Shown here in pieces: positions 24,666 through 33,468 of a stretch of DNA of 64,000 nucleotides. The position numbers were made by a program, and so were the translations under genes. The stretch comes from Pseudoalteromonas flavipulchra NCIMB 2033 = ATCC BAA-314 (GTDB taxonomy: Bacteria; Pseudomonadota; Gammaproteobacteria; Enterobacterales; Alteromonadaceae): assembly GCA_000814665.1 (NCBI GenBank), contig JWIH01000009.1:144094-208093 (forward strand). Reading direction: 5' to 3'. Position 1 is the stretch's first letter, and each line of letters opens with the position of its first letter. Below the pieces are notes generated by a model. It saw only the letters and a list, made by a program, of their open reading frames with translations. It had not been told where the DNA came from and made no database searches.

Positions 24666-25809
24666 GTTACTGGCAGCCATCATTCCACTCTATATACTTG
24701 GCTGTAGTCCGGCCCCCAGCGATATACATATTGTTAAGGCGCAGCCAATCACTATTACAATAGAAGCGAATGGTGAATTAGAATCAAAAAGCCGAGCGTT
24801 GATAGCCCCTCCTTCAATCAAGCGTATGTGGCAATACAAGATAAAGCAGTTAATGCCTGAAAATACCACGGTCCAAAAAGGCCAAATTGTTGTTTCTTTT
24901 GACGATCAGACCGTTAGAGATCGCTTGATGGAATACAATTCGAAGCTAAGCCAAGCGCAAAAAGAACTGGAAAATAAGCAAGCTCAAGTCGAGAAGCAAG
25001 AAGAAGAATACAAACTCGCACTCGCTGAAGCGCAAATGAACTTTGATAAGGCAAAACGACGCGCAGAGATCATAGATAACTCACGCTCAGACAACGATCG
25101 TAAAAAAGCGCAAATCGACTTCACCATTGCAACCAATGATTTAGAGCTTGCCCGCAGTAAACTCGCTTTTCACCTAGATAACAAAGAGCTGAGTATCCAA
25201 ATGGCAAGAAGCAAGGTTGCACGAACGGATGCTGAAGTAAAAGAGCTAAAACGTGATATAGCGCGTTTACAAGTAAAAGCACCGATGGATGGGCTAGTTG
25301 CATATCGAGCAAACTGGGAAGGTGAAAAGCCCAGTGTTGGCGAATCCATGCAATTTGGTCAACCTGTCGTTGAGCTATCAGTTATTGAACAAATGCAAGT
25401 AAAAGCACAAATTAAAGAAGCCGATTTTGGACGAATTACATTGGGGCAAAAGGTCAAAGTTACCATAGACAGCGCCGACGGTTATGTTATCGGCGGAACA
25501 CTCGTTGAAATAGGAAAAGCTTTTAGAGAAAAGTCGCATCAAGATAAAAGCCGCATTGTTGATGCTATTATTGAGCTGGACAAAGTCGATCCCGAAAAGC
25601 TGCGGCCAGGCTTGAGCGCTCGTGTAGAGATAGTGACAGCACAACTCGATAACGCCTTGACCGTGCCATTAAGCGCGTTAAAACAAAGTGCGAATAAAGT
25701 GTTTATAGACACAAATAGCGGAGAGAAAGAGGTCACCGTCTCTTATACCACTCCGACGCTTGCCGTGATTTCTTCTGGAATTAGTCAAGGCGCGGAGGTA
25801 AAACTATGA
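24655..25809 (+). CDS. HlyD/MacA-like adaptor lipoprotein 2
   Basis: The 384-residue protein has lipobox ILGC (signal residues 1-16), so it is lipid-anchored. ITIEANGELESKSRALIAPP opens the lipoyl half. A coiled-coil hairpin spans about 95-205 (KELENKQAQVEKQEEEYKLA), and VKAPMDGLVAYRANW returns to the lipoyl half. A beta-barrel and membrane-proximal domain finish it (LRPGLSARVEIV, ALTVPLSALKQS). It overlaps its neighbours by 11 and 4 bases and probably forms a mixed or alternative adaptor ring with the next gene product. Confidence 0.82.
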   Translation: MKVKLLAAIIPLYILGCSPAPSDIHIVKAQPITITIEANGELESKSRALIAPPSIKRMWQYKIKQLMPENTTVQKGQIVVSFDDQTVRDRLMEYNSKLSQAQKELENKQAQVEKQEEEYKLALAEAQMNFDKAKRRAEIIDNSRSDNDRKKAQIDFTIATNDLELARSKLAFHLDNKELSIQMARSKVARTDAEVKELKRDIARLQVKAPMDGLVAYRANWEGEKPSVGESMQFGQPVVELSVIEQMQVKAQIKEADFGRITLGQKVKVTIDSADGYVIGGTLVEIGKAFREKSHQDKSRIVDAIIELDKVDPEKLRPGLSARVEIVTAQLDNALTVPLSALKQSANKVFIDTNSGEKEVTVSYTTPTLAVISSGISQGAEVKL

Positions 25810-26996
25810 GAAAAACATCACTCGCAGTCATTGTCTCACTATGGTTACTTGGCTGCCAAGAAGCACCTGAGCAGCCAGCGCAACTACTATATACCGTGGA
25901 GTCGAAGCCATTTTCGATTACTGTGGATGCAGAAGGTGAATTGGAAGCCGCAAGTGAAACCGTCATATCTGCCCCAACCTCAGCAAGAGGGGCTCAGACG
26001 CTCGCATGGATCATGCCTGAGTACACTCAGGTGAAAAAAGGCGATGTTATTGCACGATTCGATGGCAGCCAATTAGAAAGACGAAAACGCTTTACTGAAT
26101 TCGACAAAGGCAAAGTCGCACAAGACATTATGGTCACCGATAGTGATCTAACCACAAGAAAGTCCCATTTGGATAGCGACAAGGTTATCGTTAGTGAAGA
26201 GAAACACTTTGCCGAAACCTTTTCAGTTGACGATGAACGGATCCGCTCAAAGCTCGACATTTTAGATCAAATGCAAAATGTTGAGTATCTCAATGCAAAA
26301 GAAGCTTATTTTGGCTGGCAGACAGAGCAATTTTCATCTTCTGCTCGTGGAGAAATGGAATTGTTAAAGCTGCAGTCAAAACAGCATGAAAGCAAAATTG
26401 CGATGTACAACGCTAACTTAGAGGGTCTTGAAGTCATCGCGCCACATGATGGCTTACTTACCCTCAGTGCCGATTGGCGTGGAGAGAAACCCAAATCAGG
26501 CCAAGCGCTATGGCCTGGGCAAAAGATCGGGGGATTACCAGATATTTCATCCCTGCAAGCTAAGCTTTTCGTTCATGAAAAAGAAGCACTTGGCCTTGCG
26601 ATTGGCCAAAAGATTGAGTTTACCCTGCTCTCCAATAGCGATGAGCGCTTTGATGGTAAAGTCACAAAAGTATCACCTTACCCACAATCTATTCGTCGTG
26701 GAGATCCACAAAAATACTATGAGATCATTGCGAGCCTTGATGAGACTCCAGCCCACTTCAAGCCGGGCAATAAAGTACTCGCTACGGTAATTGTCCAAGA
26801 AAATAAACAAGCGCTACTCGTGCCTAAACATAGCGTGATCAATGATAACAACGCATTTTTTGTTCAAGTTAAAGACGGTAGCCAGTTTAAACGCGTAAAA
26901 GTGGAATTAGGCCAAAGCAACCTAAGCCATACTGAAGTATTGGCAGGTTTGTCTCCCAAACAACAAATTGCACTCGTCGCGAATAAGGAACTGTAA
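25806..26996 (+). CDS. HlyD/MacA-like adaptor lipoprotein 3
   Basis: The 396-residue protein is a paralogue of adaptor 2: lipobox LLGC, ITVDAEGELEAASETVISAP, a helical hairpin at about 95-215, VIAPHDGLLTLSADWRGEKP, and a beta-barrel end with ALLVPKHSVI. The shared phrases GEKPxSG(Q/E) and PxxIxxLxxxxQ(V/L) suggest an old duplication of the gene before it. It overlaps the upstream stop by 4 bases and ends one base into the permease start (TAATG). Confidence 0.82.
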   Translation: MRKTSLAVIVSLWLLGCQEAPEQPAQLLYTVESKPFSITVDAEGELEAASETVISAPTSARGAQTLAWIMPEYTQVKKGDVIARFDGSQLERRKRFTEFDKGKVAQDIMVTDSDLTTRKSHLDSDKVIVSEEKHFAETFSVDDERIRSKLDILDQMQNVEYLNAKEAYFGWQTEQFSSSARGEMELLKLQSKQHESKIAMYNANLEGLEVIAPHDGLLTLSADWRGEKPKSGQALWPGQKIGGLPDISSLQAKLFVHEKEALGLAIGQKIEFTLLSNSDERFDGKVTKVSPYPQSIRRGDPQKYYEIIASLDETPAHFKPGNKVLATVIVQENKQALLVPKHSVINDNNAFFVQVKDGSQFKRVKVELGQSNLSHTEVLAGLSPKQQIALVANKEL

Positions 26997-28231
26997 TGAA
27001 ATATTTGGATTTATTTACCGACGCTATTGTGCAATTAAAGCAGCATAAGCTCAGAACCCTATTGACCTTGCTCGGCATGATTTTTGGTGTGGGTGCCGTA
27101 ATTGCTATGTTAAACATCGGTGAAGGTGCTGAACGAGAAGCGCTAAAAATGATCGATTCTATGGGGATCAATAATGTTATTGTCAGCGCCAAAGACATTG
27201 AAGAGAATGACCTAAAAGAACAACGAAAACACTCGCAAGGTCTTAATCTATTAGACGGCCAAGTGATTGTCGACGCCCTGCCCTTTGTTAGTGACTTTTC
27301 GGCTGAGCGGTTGGTGGATACCTACCAGATATTTAGCGAATTCGGCAGCTTTGAAGGAGAAGCCGCGGGCGTCACAGCAAACTATTTTAGCCTTGCGCAT
27401 TATGAACTCGCGGCGGGTCGCCTGCTAAATACGGAAGATAGCAAGGAATATAGGCAGGTTGCATTACTCGGCGCAAATACCGCAAAAACTCTGTTTCCCC
27501 TCGGGAGCGCTGTTGGTCAACAAGTAAAAATTAACCATTTATGGTTTGAGGTTGTTGGCATTTTGCAAGCACCGCACCTGAACAAAAAGGAGTTTCAAGG
27601 CGTTGCCCTAGGTGGTGAACAAAGCCGTATTTTTGTTCCGCTAACGACCGCCATTCATCGCTTTAATAAAGGATTACTTGAGCCAGAGGTTACCGAACTA
27701 AAACTCGCTATCGACAAATCTCAGAGTCCAATTTTGGCATCTCAAGCTATCACTAACATATTAACCAATCGCCATAGCGATATTGATGACTATAGGCTAA
27801 CCATTCCCGCAGCTTTGCTTGCTCAGCAAAAACAAACACAGGCTATTTTTAATATGGTCATGTCTTGCGTTGCGGGTATATCACTCCTTGTTGGTGGTAT
27901 TGGTATTATGAATATCATGCTCGCAACCGTACTTGAACGAACCAAAGAAATTGGCTTATTACGCGCAATAGGCGCAACCCGGAAAAATATTCAAGTCCAG
28001 TTTATTACAGAGAGCTTTACCATCTCGATATTAGGCGGACTACTCGGTGTGGTGTTTGGTATTTTACTGTCAGAGATAATTGCATTTTACTCAAATTGGG
28101 CGGTGTCTTGGTCTCTAAGTGCTATTTTCCTATCTTTTAGTATTTGTGCCTTAGTCGGTTTAACATTTGGGGTATATCCAGCCATTAAGGCTTCAAAGCT
28201 AGACCCAATCGAAGCGCTGCAAAGTGACTAA
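26996..28231 (+). CDS. MacB-like ABC transporter permease
   Basis: The 411-residue permease has one N-terminal helix (LLTLLGMIFGVGAVIAMLNI) after an amphipathic start, a large periplasmic domain (about 50-275), and three C-terminal helices (VMSCVAGISLLVGGIGIMNI, FTISILGGLLGVVFGILLSE, LSAIFLSFSICALVGLTFGV). The motif MLATVLERTKEIGLLRAIGA and the ending PAIKASKLDPIEAL are typical of MacB/FtsX permeases. With the ATPase and three adaptors it forms an ABC exporter lacking a local TolC-type channel. The substrate may be a peptide, lipoprotein or siderophore; nothing in the operon decides this. Confidence 0.9.
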   Translation: MKYLDLFTDAIVQLKQHKLRTLLTLLGMIFGVGAVIAMLNIGEGAEREALKMIDSMGINNVIVSAKDIEENDLKEQRKHSQGLNLLDGQVIVDALPFVSDFSAERLVDTYQIFSEFGSFEGEAAGVTANYFSLAHYELAAGRLLNTEDSKEYRQVALLGANTAKTLFPLGSAVGQQVKINHLWFEVVGILQAPHLNKKEFQGVALGGEQSRIFVPLTTAIHRFNKGLLEPEVTELKLAIDKSQSPILASQAITNILTNRHSDIDDYRLTIPAALLAQQKQTQAIFNMVMSCVAGISLLVGGIGIMNIMLATVLERTKEIGLLRAIGATRKNIQVQFITESFTISILGGLLGVVFGILLSEIIAFYSNWAVSWSLSAIFLSFSICALVGLTFGVYPAIKASKLDPIEALQSD

Positions 28232-28310
28232 TCAACTTGGAGGGCAGTAATGCCCCCCTATATTTTATACCTAAATGACTTTTTCTCATGCTGTTTTATG
28301 AGCAAAGTCA

Positions 28311-28517
28311 TTAACTAACCAGAACTCGGGATAACAACTTGTTCTCTAGCAGCCGTTATCCCTTACTACTGCGTTAAATTTGCTTGCAATAGGCCAGCTA
28401 TTGACGCACAAATTTGCCTTGTATTAAGAAATAACGCCTGGCTAGAGTGATATTATGCTTTTGAACTTAGTGATTTTAGTGGATTAACTTACTTCTTATC
28501 CCGAATTCAGGTTAACT
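28311..28517. repeat. MITE-like element with imperfect terminal inverted repeats
   Basis: The left end TTAACTAACCAGAACTCGGG and the reverse complement of the right end AGTTAACCTGAATTCGGGAT pair over about 24 bases with five or six mismatches, enclosing about 160 non-coding bases. An inner pair GGGATAAC (28328-28335) and GTTATCCC (28355-28362) forms a nested hairpin. No transposase is encoded. Only one copy is in this window. Confidence 0.5.
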
Positions 28518-28736
28518 AGCATGCTTTTTGTTGGACTTTTTTTCGCCACAAGGTAAACTTTTATGCGATTTAAATCAAAAATAACTGGAAGCATTGTATG
28601 AGCAAAGAATGCTCGTATTGCTTTGTGTTAGTTTTACAGCTTAGTAAGTCTTTGAATATGTTACTTACTAAGCGCTGAAGAAAGCAGCTAACATTAAGTA
28701 AAAATGCTGATGCGAATGGAACTTCAAGGACAAATA

Positions 28737-29273
28737 ATGAAAAAAGTAACACTTATCGCACTTTCACTTATCTCTCTTACCGCATGTAAAAGTAATGATA
28801 TCAATCGTGTAGTTAACGACGGTGTTGACGGTGCCATCAACGGTATTTTTGGCAGCTCAAGCACTGTGGTTTCGGCGACGGGTAGCGGCTCTAGTAACGA
28901 TTATTCTGTCAACAAAGAAAAAGTGTGGCCTCATCAAGCGACCAAAACGGCTCGAGATTATGGCTCATTGGCATTTGTAAAAACGGCAAAAAATCCAGAC
29001 GGTAAAACCAGACTTAAATTTAACGAATGCAAACACCCTCGGATCGGTAAAATTAAGTGCGAAGGCTATTTATACGAAATTTCACCCGAGGGCTGGTTAG
29101 TAAAAGGTGATTCAATTCACTTTGGTACACATTACTACACTGATATCGTTATCCCAGCTGGACAATACTATATAAAAATTGAAGGTGAAGATGTGGGTAA
29201 AGATGTTTACGCGACAGGAACTATTGAGATATCGCCCTTTGTTACTAACTACATTAATGTAACCGTTCAATAA
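28737..29273 (+). CDS. Small secreted lipoprotein of unknown function
   Basis: I start at ATG 28737, preceded by CAAGGA, rather than at upstream codons, because MKKVTLIALSLISLTAC is a standard lipoprotein signal with lipobox LTAC. The mature part of about 160 residues has a Ser/Gly-rich stretch (GSSSTVVSATGSGSS), a basic Cys-containing segment (FNECKHPRIGKIKCEGYLY) and a beta-rich end (YYIKIEGEDVGKDVYATGTI). I do not recognise a family. It has its own terminator and sits between a MITE-like repeat and the protease/toxin-like cluster. Confidence 0.65.
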   Translation: MKKVTLIALSLISLTACKSNDINRVVNDGVDGAINGIFGSSSTVVSATGSGSSNDYSVNKEKVWPHQATKTARDYGSLAFVKTAKNPDGKTRLKFNECKHPRIGKIKCEGYLYEISPEGWLVKGDSIHFGTHYYTDIVIPAGQYYIKIEGEDVGKDVYATGTIEISPFVTNYINVTVQ

Positions 29274-29280
29274 AGATCAC

Positions 29281-29320
29281 AAAAAGTACCTAGTGCTTAT
29301 AAAACAGCTAGGTACTTTTT
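29281..29320 (+). terminator. Rho-independent terminator after the lipoprotein gene
   Basis: AAAAGTACCTAG and CTAGGTACTTTT form a 12-bp stem around a 14-base loop and end in a T run at 29316-29320. Confidence 0.8.
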
Positions 29321-29780
29321 ACCAGACCAATTTCCTCTTTAATTAAGCAACCCAAAACAACGCTTCTTATTCATTTTATTTCATCAATATTATGCAAAAG
29401 CTCCTAATAACGGAACAAATAGTAAATCTGCCAGCATTAAAATTTACCTTACATTACAAAATGATGACTACCTCTCCTAGCGTATTAGCTGTTCTTAGTT
29501 TTTTATAAGCTCTAAAAAAATTTAGATTTATTCAACAATAATAATTAGTTAGATAAAAATAACAAAAAATAAAACCTCCTCCTAAATTCCCAACGAAAAC
29601 ATAAGGTTATTATTTTGTTTATTTTTTGTTATTTATTTATTTGAAATTCTTTATTACCTTAGAGTTTGTGCTCAAAGTAATAGCACTAATAATCAGCCGC
29701 ACTCATTCGCTCTTATATCTCATGTATTGAGTAGTTGCGTTTTAGTGGGAAGGAATCTTCAAAATAATTATGGAGTTAAC
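29321..29780. promoter_or_regulatory. AT-rich leader upstream of the protease/toxin-like cluster
   Basis: These 460 bases contain no convincing gene. They are very AT-rich with long A and T tracts between about 29500 and 29660, as seen near H-NS-silenced or tightly regulated secreted-protein genes. The promoter of the 29781-40349 cluster must lie here. No specific operator can be named. Confidence 0.35.
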
Positions 29781-32700
29781 ATGCAAGGGTTAAAGTCTCT
29801 GTGCGTTTTAGCATCAGCGATAAGTATGTATTGTCACGGCGCTGAACGCGTCTCTTTATTCAATGACACGCAGAAAATTGCGCCAACTTTACAACAAAAA
29901 CAATCCACATTTGGTGATGATTCTAATCAAAACTATCTACTAACGCTGAAAACATTTGCAGCGCAATACACAGGTCATACGCTTACATTTCATCAAAGCC
30001 AAGTAGGTCAAACGAAGCAAAGCCATACCATAACTCAAAAGTACCAGAATATTCCAATCTGGAATCATGACCTTGTTGTGCTGACAGACGAAAATGGCGC
30101 TGTTGAGCAAGTTTATGGTGATCTCATTATTAACGTCGCTAAAGATATACCCACGCTCGCTCCTGTTTCTGAAGCACAACTTAGCGCGACTTTAGACTCA
30201 GTCATTTCTCAGTTTACCAGTGAACGCCCTAGAATTTTTAGACGTTCATCAGCAGAAGAAGTAATTTATATAGATGCTCATGGCAAAGCCCGACACGCTG
30301 CCAAGCTTACTTTTTTCACCGATTTTAAGTCTGGTCCTTTTAAGCCACAAAGGATCCTTGCTTTTGTAGATTTAATAACAAACGAGCTTATCAGCCAATC
30401 AGATGTATTGCAGCGCGTTGTGTATGAAGGCGGAAGCGGACCATCTGGTAATGACAAGGTTTCACGCCCAGATTATCAACAAGAAGATTACGTTTCCTAC
30501 CCACCAAAGACCTTTGTTGTCGCCATGGAAACTGATGCTCAGCAAACTAACTGCTTGTTTGATGCAAAAAACGTTGAGACCAGAAACTACAATCACGGTA
30601 CCGCGCAAGTTAATATGCCTTATAGCTATAACTGCTCAGATTCAACTCGCAATGACTATAAAGAATATCACGGCGCTCGCTCTGCCTTAAATGATGCTCA
30701 TCATCATGGACAAACAGCAAGCTTGATGTTCGAGGCTTATCTTGGACATAAACCCTACTTTAATAAAAAGATAATTCAAAATGTCCATTACGGTCTAAAC
30801 ATGGATCAGGCATTTTATGAAAACGGCGAGGTCTATTTTGGTGATGGTGACTACCTCTTCTATCCTATGGTTTCCTTGGATGTAGTTGCCCATGAAATCG
30901 CTCACGGTTTTACCGAAGAGTATGGCTCAAATACGCCAAAATCAATGCTGACAGGTCAAGCTCGTGCCATCAATGAAGCCTTTTCTGATATGGCGGGTGA
31001 AGCAGCTGAATTTTTCTACTCTGGCGCGAATGATTGGAAAAGTAATCACGAAACGTTCCGCCTTGATGATGCACTGCGTTATTTCAAAACTCCTACGCTA
31101 GATGGAAATTCGATTGATCATGTTGAGGACTATGACGACTCAGTCACTTCTCACCATGGCGCAGGCGTATTTAACAAAGCTTTTTATTACCTCACGACTG
31201 CAGATCTAGACAACGAAACCTCACCGTGGAATACAAAGTACGCCTTTATCTTGTTTGCTAACGCAAATAAAAACTGCTGGACCAGCAATAGTACTTATCT
31301 TACTGGTGCTGATTGTGTAATGAGACAAACTCACACGGTAACTGATCAGCTGACTCAAGATGGCGTTAAAAAGCAAGATGGTAGCAACTGGCAAGCTACT
31401 GATTTACAAAACCACGTACGTAAGGCATTTGCACAAGTCGGTATAGGTTTGAAGGTAGACCGTGGACTCGAGAGTGAACTTGGCTTTGATCGTCAATTCT
31501 TAGCTTTTGACTTTAAAAACTTAACTCGCCGTGACGGCCAGCAAGTTTCGGCTAGTAACAGCGAAGGCTGGCAATGGCAGTGGAATTTTGGTGATGGAAG
31601 TGCACAAAGTAGCGCCTTTGAGCCTACACACAACTATACTACTGCGGGCGAATACAATGTTGAACTGACCGCCATCGCCCCCTCTGGTCAGTCTGACACT
31701 TTTATGCTGCCTATTGAAGTTTTTGACGACTATTGCCCCGCGCAAGGCATCAATCATAGCAAGTACTACTTATCATCAGTTTCGTTGAACAGCTACAAAA
31801 ACGATTCTACATCAAGCAATTATAGCGACTACTCACATGATGTAGTCGAAGTTAAGGATGGTAAAGCACTCAATGTAACGCTAACCGCAGCACCCCACCC
31901 AGATACTCAAGACAAGACAAAGAACTTTTATGTCTGGTTAGACAAAGATAATGATGGCTTATTTCATAAGACGGAAGAACTCGCACTTTTTGGCAGCAGT
32001 AAAACGCAATTGACTGGCGAGATCTCATTGAGTGGTGAGCTAAACCAAAGCTACCGCCTTCGAACCATGGTGTCATTTGGTCTAGTGAAATCCGCGTGTG
32101 GTGACATGTCTTGGGGTGAAGTTGAAGACTACACAGTAAAGCTCATTGAAAACACAGATCCTGTTGATTTAAGGATCAGCACAAACCAAGGTGTCAATCA
32201 GATTAGCTTTGAAAACAATACTGTCGATGCACGTGTTAAACGTTGGCATTGGAAATTTGGCGATGGCACAACCAGTAGTGAAAAGTCGCCTATTCACCAA
32301 TATGCGCAATCTGGCAACTATGCGGTCGAGCTAAAAGCATATGACAGATTCAACAAGGTAATTGGAAGCTGGAACAAACAAGTTCAGTTCAACACCACTA
32401 TCACGGCAAGATTCACACCTCGTAAATCCGGTAGTACTGTTTATGTGGATACAAATCAGAGTGTTATCCCTAAAGGTAGCACAATACAGTGGCAATTTGG
32501 AGATGGTGTCACGTCCTCGGTAAGAGACACTCAGCACACCTATCAAGCCGATGGCGAGTACACGATCACACTCACAATTAATCATGCTGATGGTACACAA
32601 TCTACCACTGAAACAGTGAAAATTGGTGAGACGAGCTTTACGCCTGATGTGAGCTACACGGTAAGCGAACAAGCAGACGGTACGTTTAAGGTCAGCTTCA

Positions 32701-33458
32701 GTAATACCACCACAAAACCTGATAATGCTTCAAGATACCCAGATGTAACATTGGAATGGAACTTTGGAGATGGCTCAACACTTACGCAAACTGGTGATTT
32801 TGGCCAAGACACCGAACACACCTATCAAGCCGCAGGTAACTTTAGCGCAAGCCTAACAATTAGTTACGACAAACCTATTTGGGATGATTGGGGAAGCCGA
32901 GTTACAGGTACCAAAAATATGCTGCTAGAGCTTAAATCAACACAACCTGTTGAATATTGCACGGCTGTAGGTCTGACCGATTATGAACACATCAGTAACG
33001 TGACTTTCAATCAAGATGGTCCATTTAGCAATGCACAGCAACCTGATGTCGTTAATCCTAACAATCCAATCAAGCTCTATGCCACACAGAATAATACTTA
33101 TCGTATTGAGGCAGGTTATGCAGGCAATGAAGCCTTCGCTGAAAACTACCACATCTGGATAGATTTAAACGGCGACGGTCAATTTGGCGATGGCGATTGG
33201 AGAAACAACAAATCAGAGTTGCTGGTCATGGATTTTGACCAAACTAACCAAGACTACGGTAAAGGCTATGTTGAGGGGGAATTTAGCATTCCAAGCAATA
33301 AGCTGTCACAACCTGTCACAACGACTCGAATGAGAATTTTGCAGTATTACGGATTTAGCAGAGTAAATAGTATCGATCCTTGCTCTGACTATAGCAGTGC
33401 CGCGACCTCGGGGAGCGGAGAAATTGAAGACTACCTTGTAGAAATCTATAAGAATTAA
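29781..33458 (+). CDS. Secreted M4 (thermolysin-like) metalloprotease with PKD and GEVED domains
   Basis: I choose ATG 29781 (preceded by GGAG, followed by a signal peptide) over a start 54 bases upstream, giving 1225 residues. An FTP/PepSY propeptide leads to the M4 domain with HEIAH at 371-375, the third-ligand helix NEAFSDMAGEAAE and GAGVFNKAFYYL. Four PKD repeats follow, each with W(N/K/Q)FGDG. Two GEVED domains (one ending GEVEDYTVKL after the first PKD, one at the C-terminus ending GEIEDYLVEIY) have calcium-binding-like DxDxDG loops. PKD and GEVED modules usually bind polymers or cell surfaces. It leads a same-strand cluster, 10 bases before the Hint gene, and could activate the secreted proteins encoded downstream (inference). 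Confidence 0.9.
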   Translation: MQGLKSLCVLASAISMYCHGAERVSLFNDTQKIAPTLQQKQSTFGDDSNQNYLLTLKTFAAQYTGHTLTFHQSQVGQTKQSHTITQKYQNIPIWNHDLVVLTDENGAVEQVYGDLIINVAKDIPTLAPVSEAQLSATLDSVISQFTSERPRIFRRSSAEEVIYIDAHGKARHAAKLTFFTDFKSGPFKPQRILAFVDLITNELISQSDVLQRVVYEGGSGPSGNDKVSRPDYQQEDYVSYPPKTFVVAMETDAQQTNCLFDAKNVETRNYNHGTAQVNMPYSYNCSDSTRNDYKEYHGARSALNDAHHHGQTASLMFEAYLGHKPYFNKKIIQNVHYGLNMDQAFYENGEVYFGDGDYLFYPMVSLDVVAHEIAHGFTEEYGSNTPKSMLTGQARAINEAFSDMAGEAAEFFYSGANDWKSNHETFRLDDALRYFKTPTLDGNSIDHVEDYDDSVTSHHGAGVFNKAFYYLTTADLDNETSPWNTKYAFILFANANKNCWTSNSTYLTGADCVMRQTHTVTDQLTQDGVKKQDGSNWQATDLQNHVRKAFAQVGIGLKVDRGLESELGFDRQFLAFDFKNLTRRDGQQVSASNSEGWQWQWNFGDGSAQSSAFEPTHNYTTAGEYNVELTAIAPSGQSDTFMLPIEVFDDYCPAQGINHSKYYLSSVSLNSYKNDSTSSNYSDYSHDVVEVKDGKALNVTLTAAPHPDTQDKTKNFYVWLDKDNDGLFHKTEELALFGSSKTQLTGEISLSGELNQSYRLRTMVSFGLVKSACGDMSWGEVEDYTVKLIENTDPVDLRISTNQGVNQISFENNTVDARVKRWHWKFGDGTTSSEKSPIHQYAQSGNYAVELKAYDRFNKVIGSWNKQVQFNTTITARFTPRKSGSTVYVDTNQSVIPKGSTIQWQFGDGVTSSVRDTQHTYQADGEYTITLTINHADGTQSTTETVKIGETSFTPDVSYTVSEQADGTFKVSFSNTTTKPDNASRYPDVTLEWNFGDGSTLTQTGDFGQDTEHTYQAAGNFSASLTISYDKPIWDDWGSRVTGTKNMLLELKSTQPVEYCTAVGLTDYEHISNVTFNQDGPFSNAQQPDVVNPNNPIKLYATQNNTYRIEAGYAGNEAFAENYHIWIDLNGDGQFGDGDWRNNKSELLVMDFDQTNQDYGKGYVEGEFSIPSNKLSQPVTTTRMRILQYYGFSRVNSIDPCSDYSSAATSGSGEIEDYLVEIYKN

Positions 33459-33468
33459 GGAAAATAAA

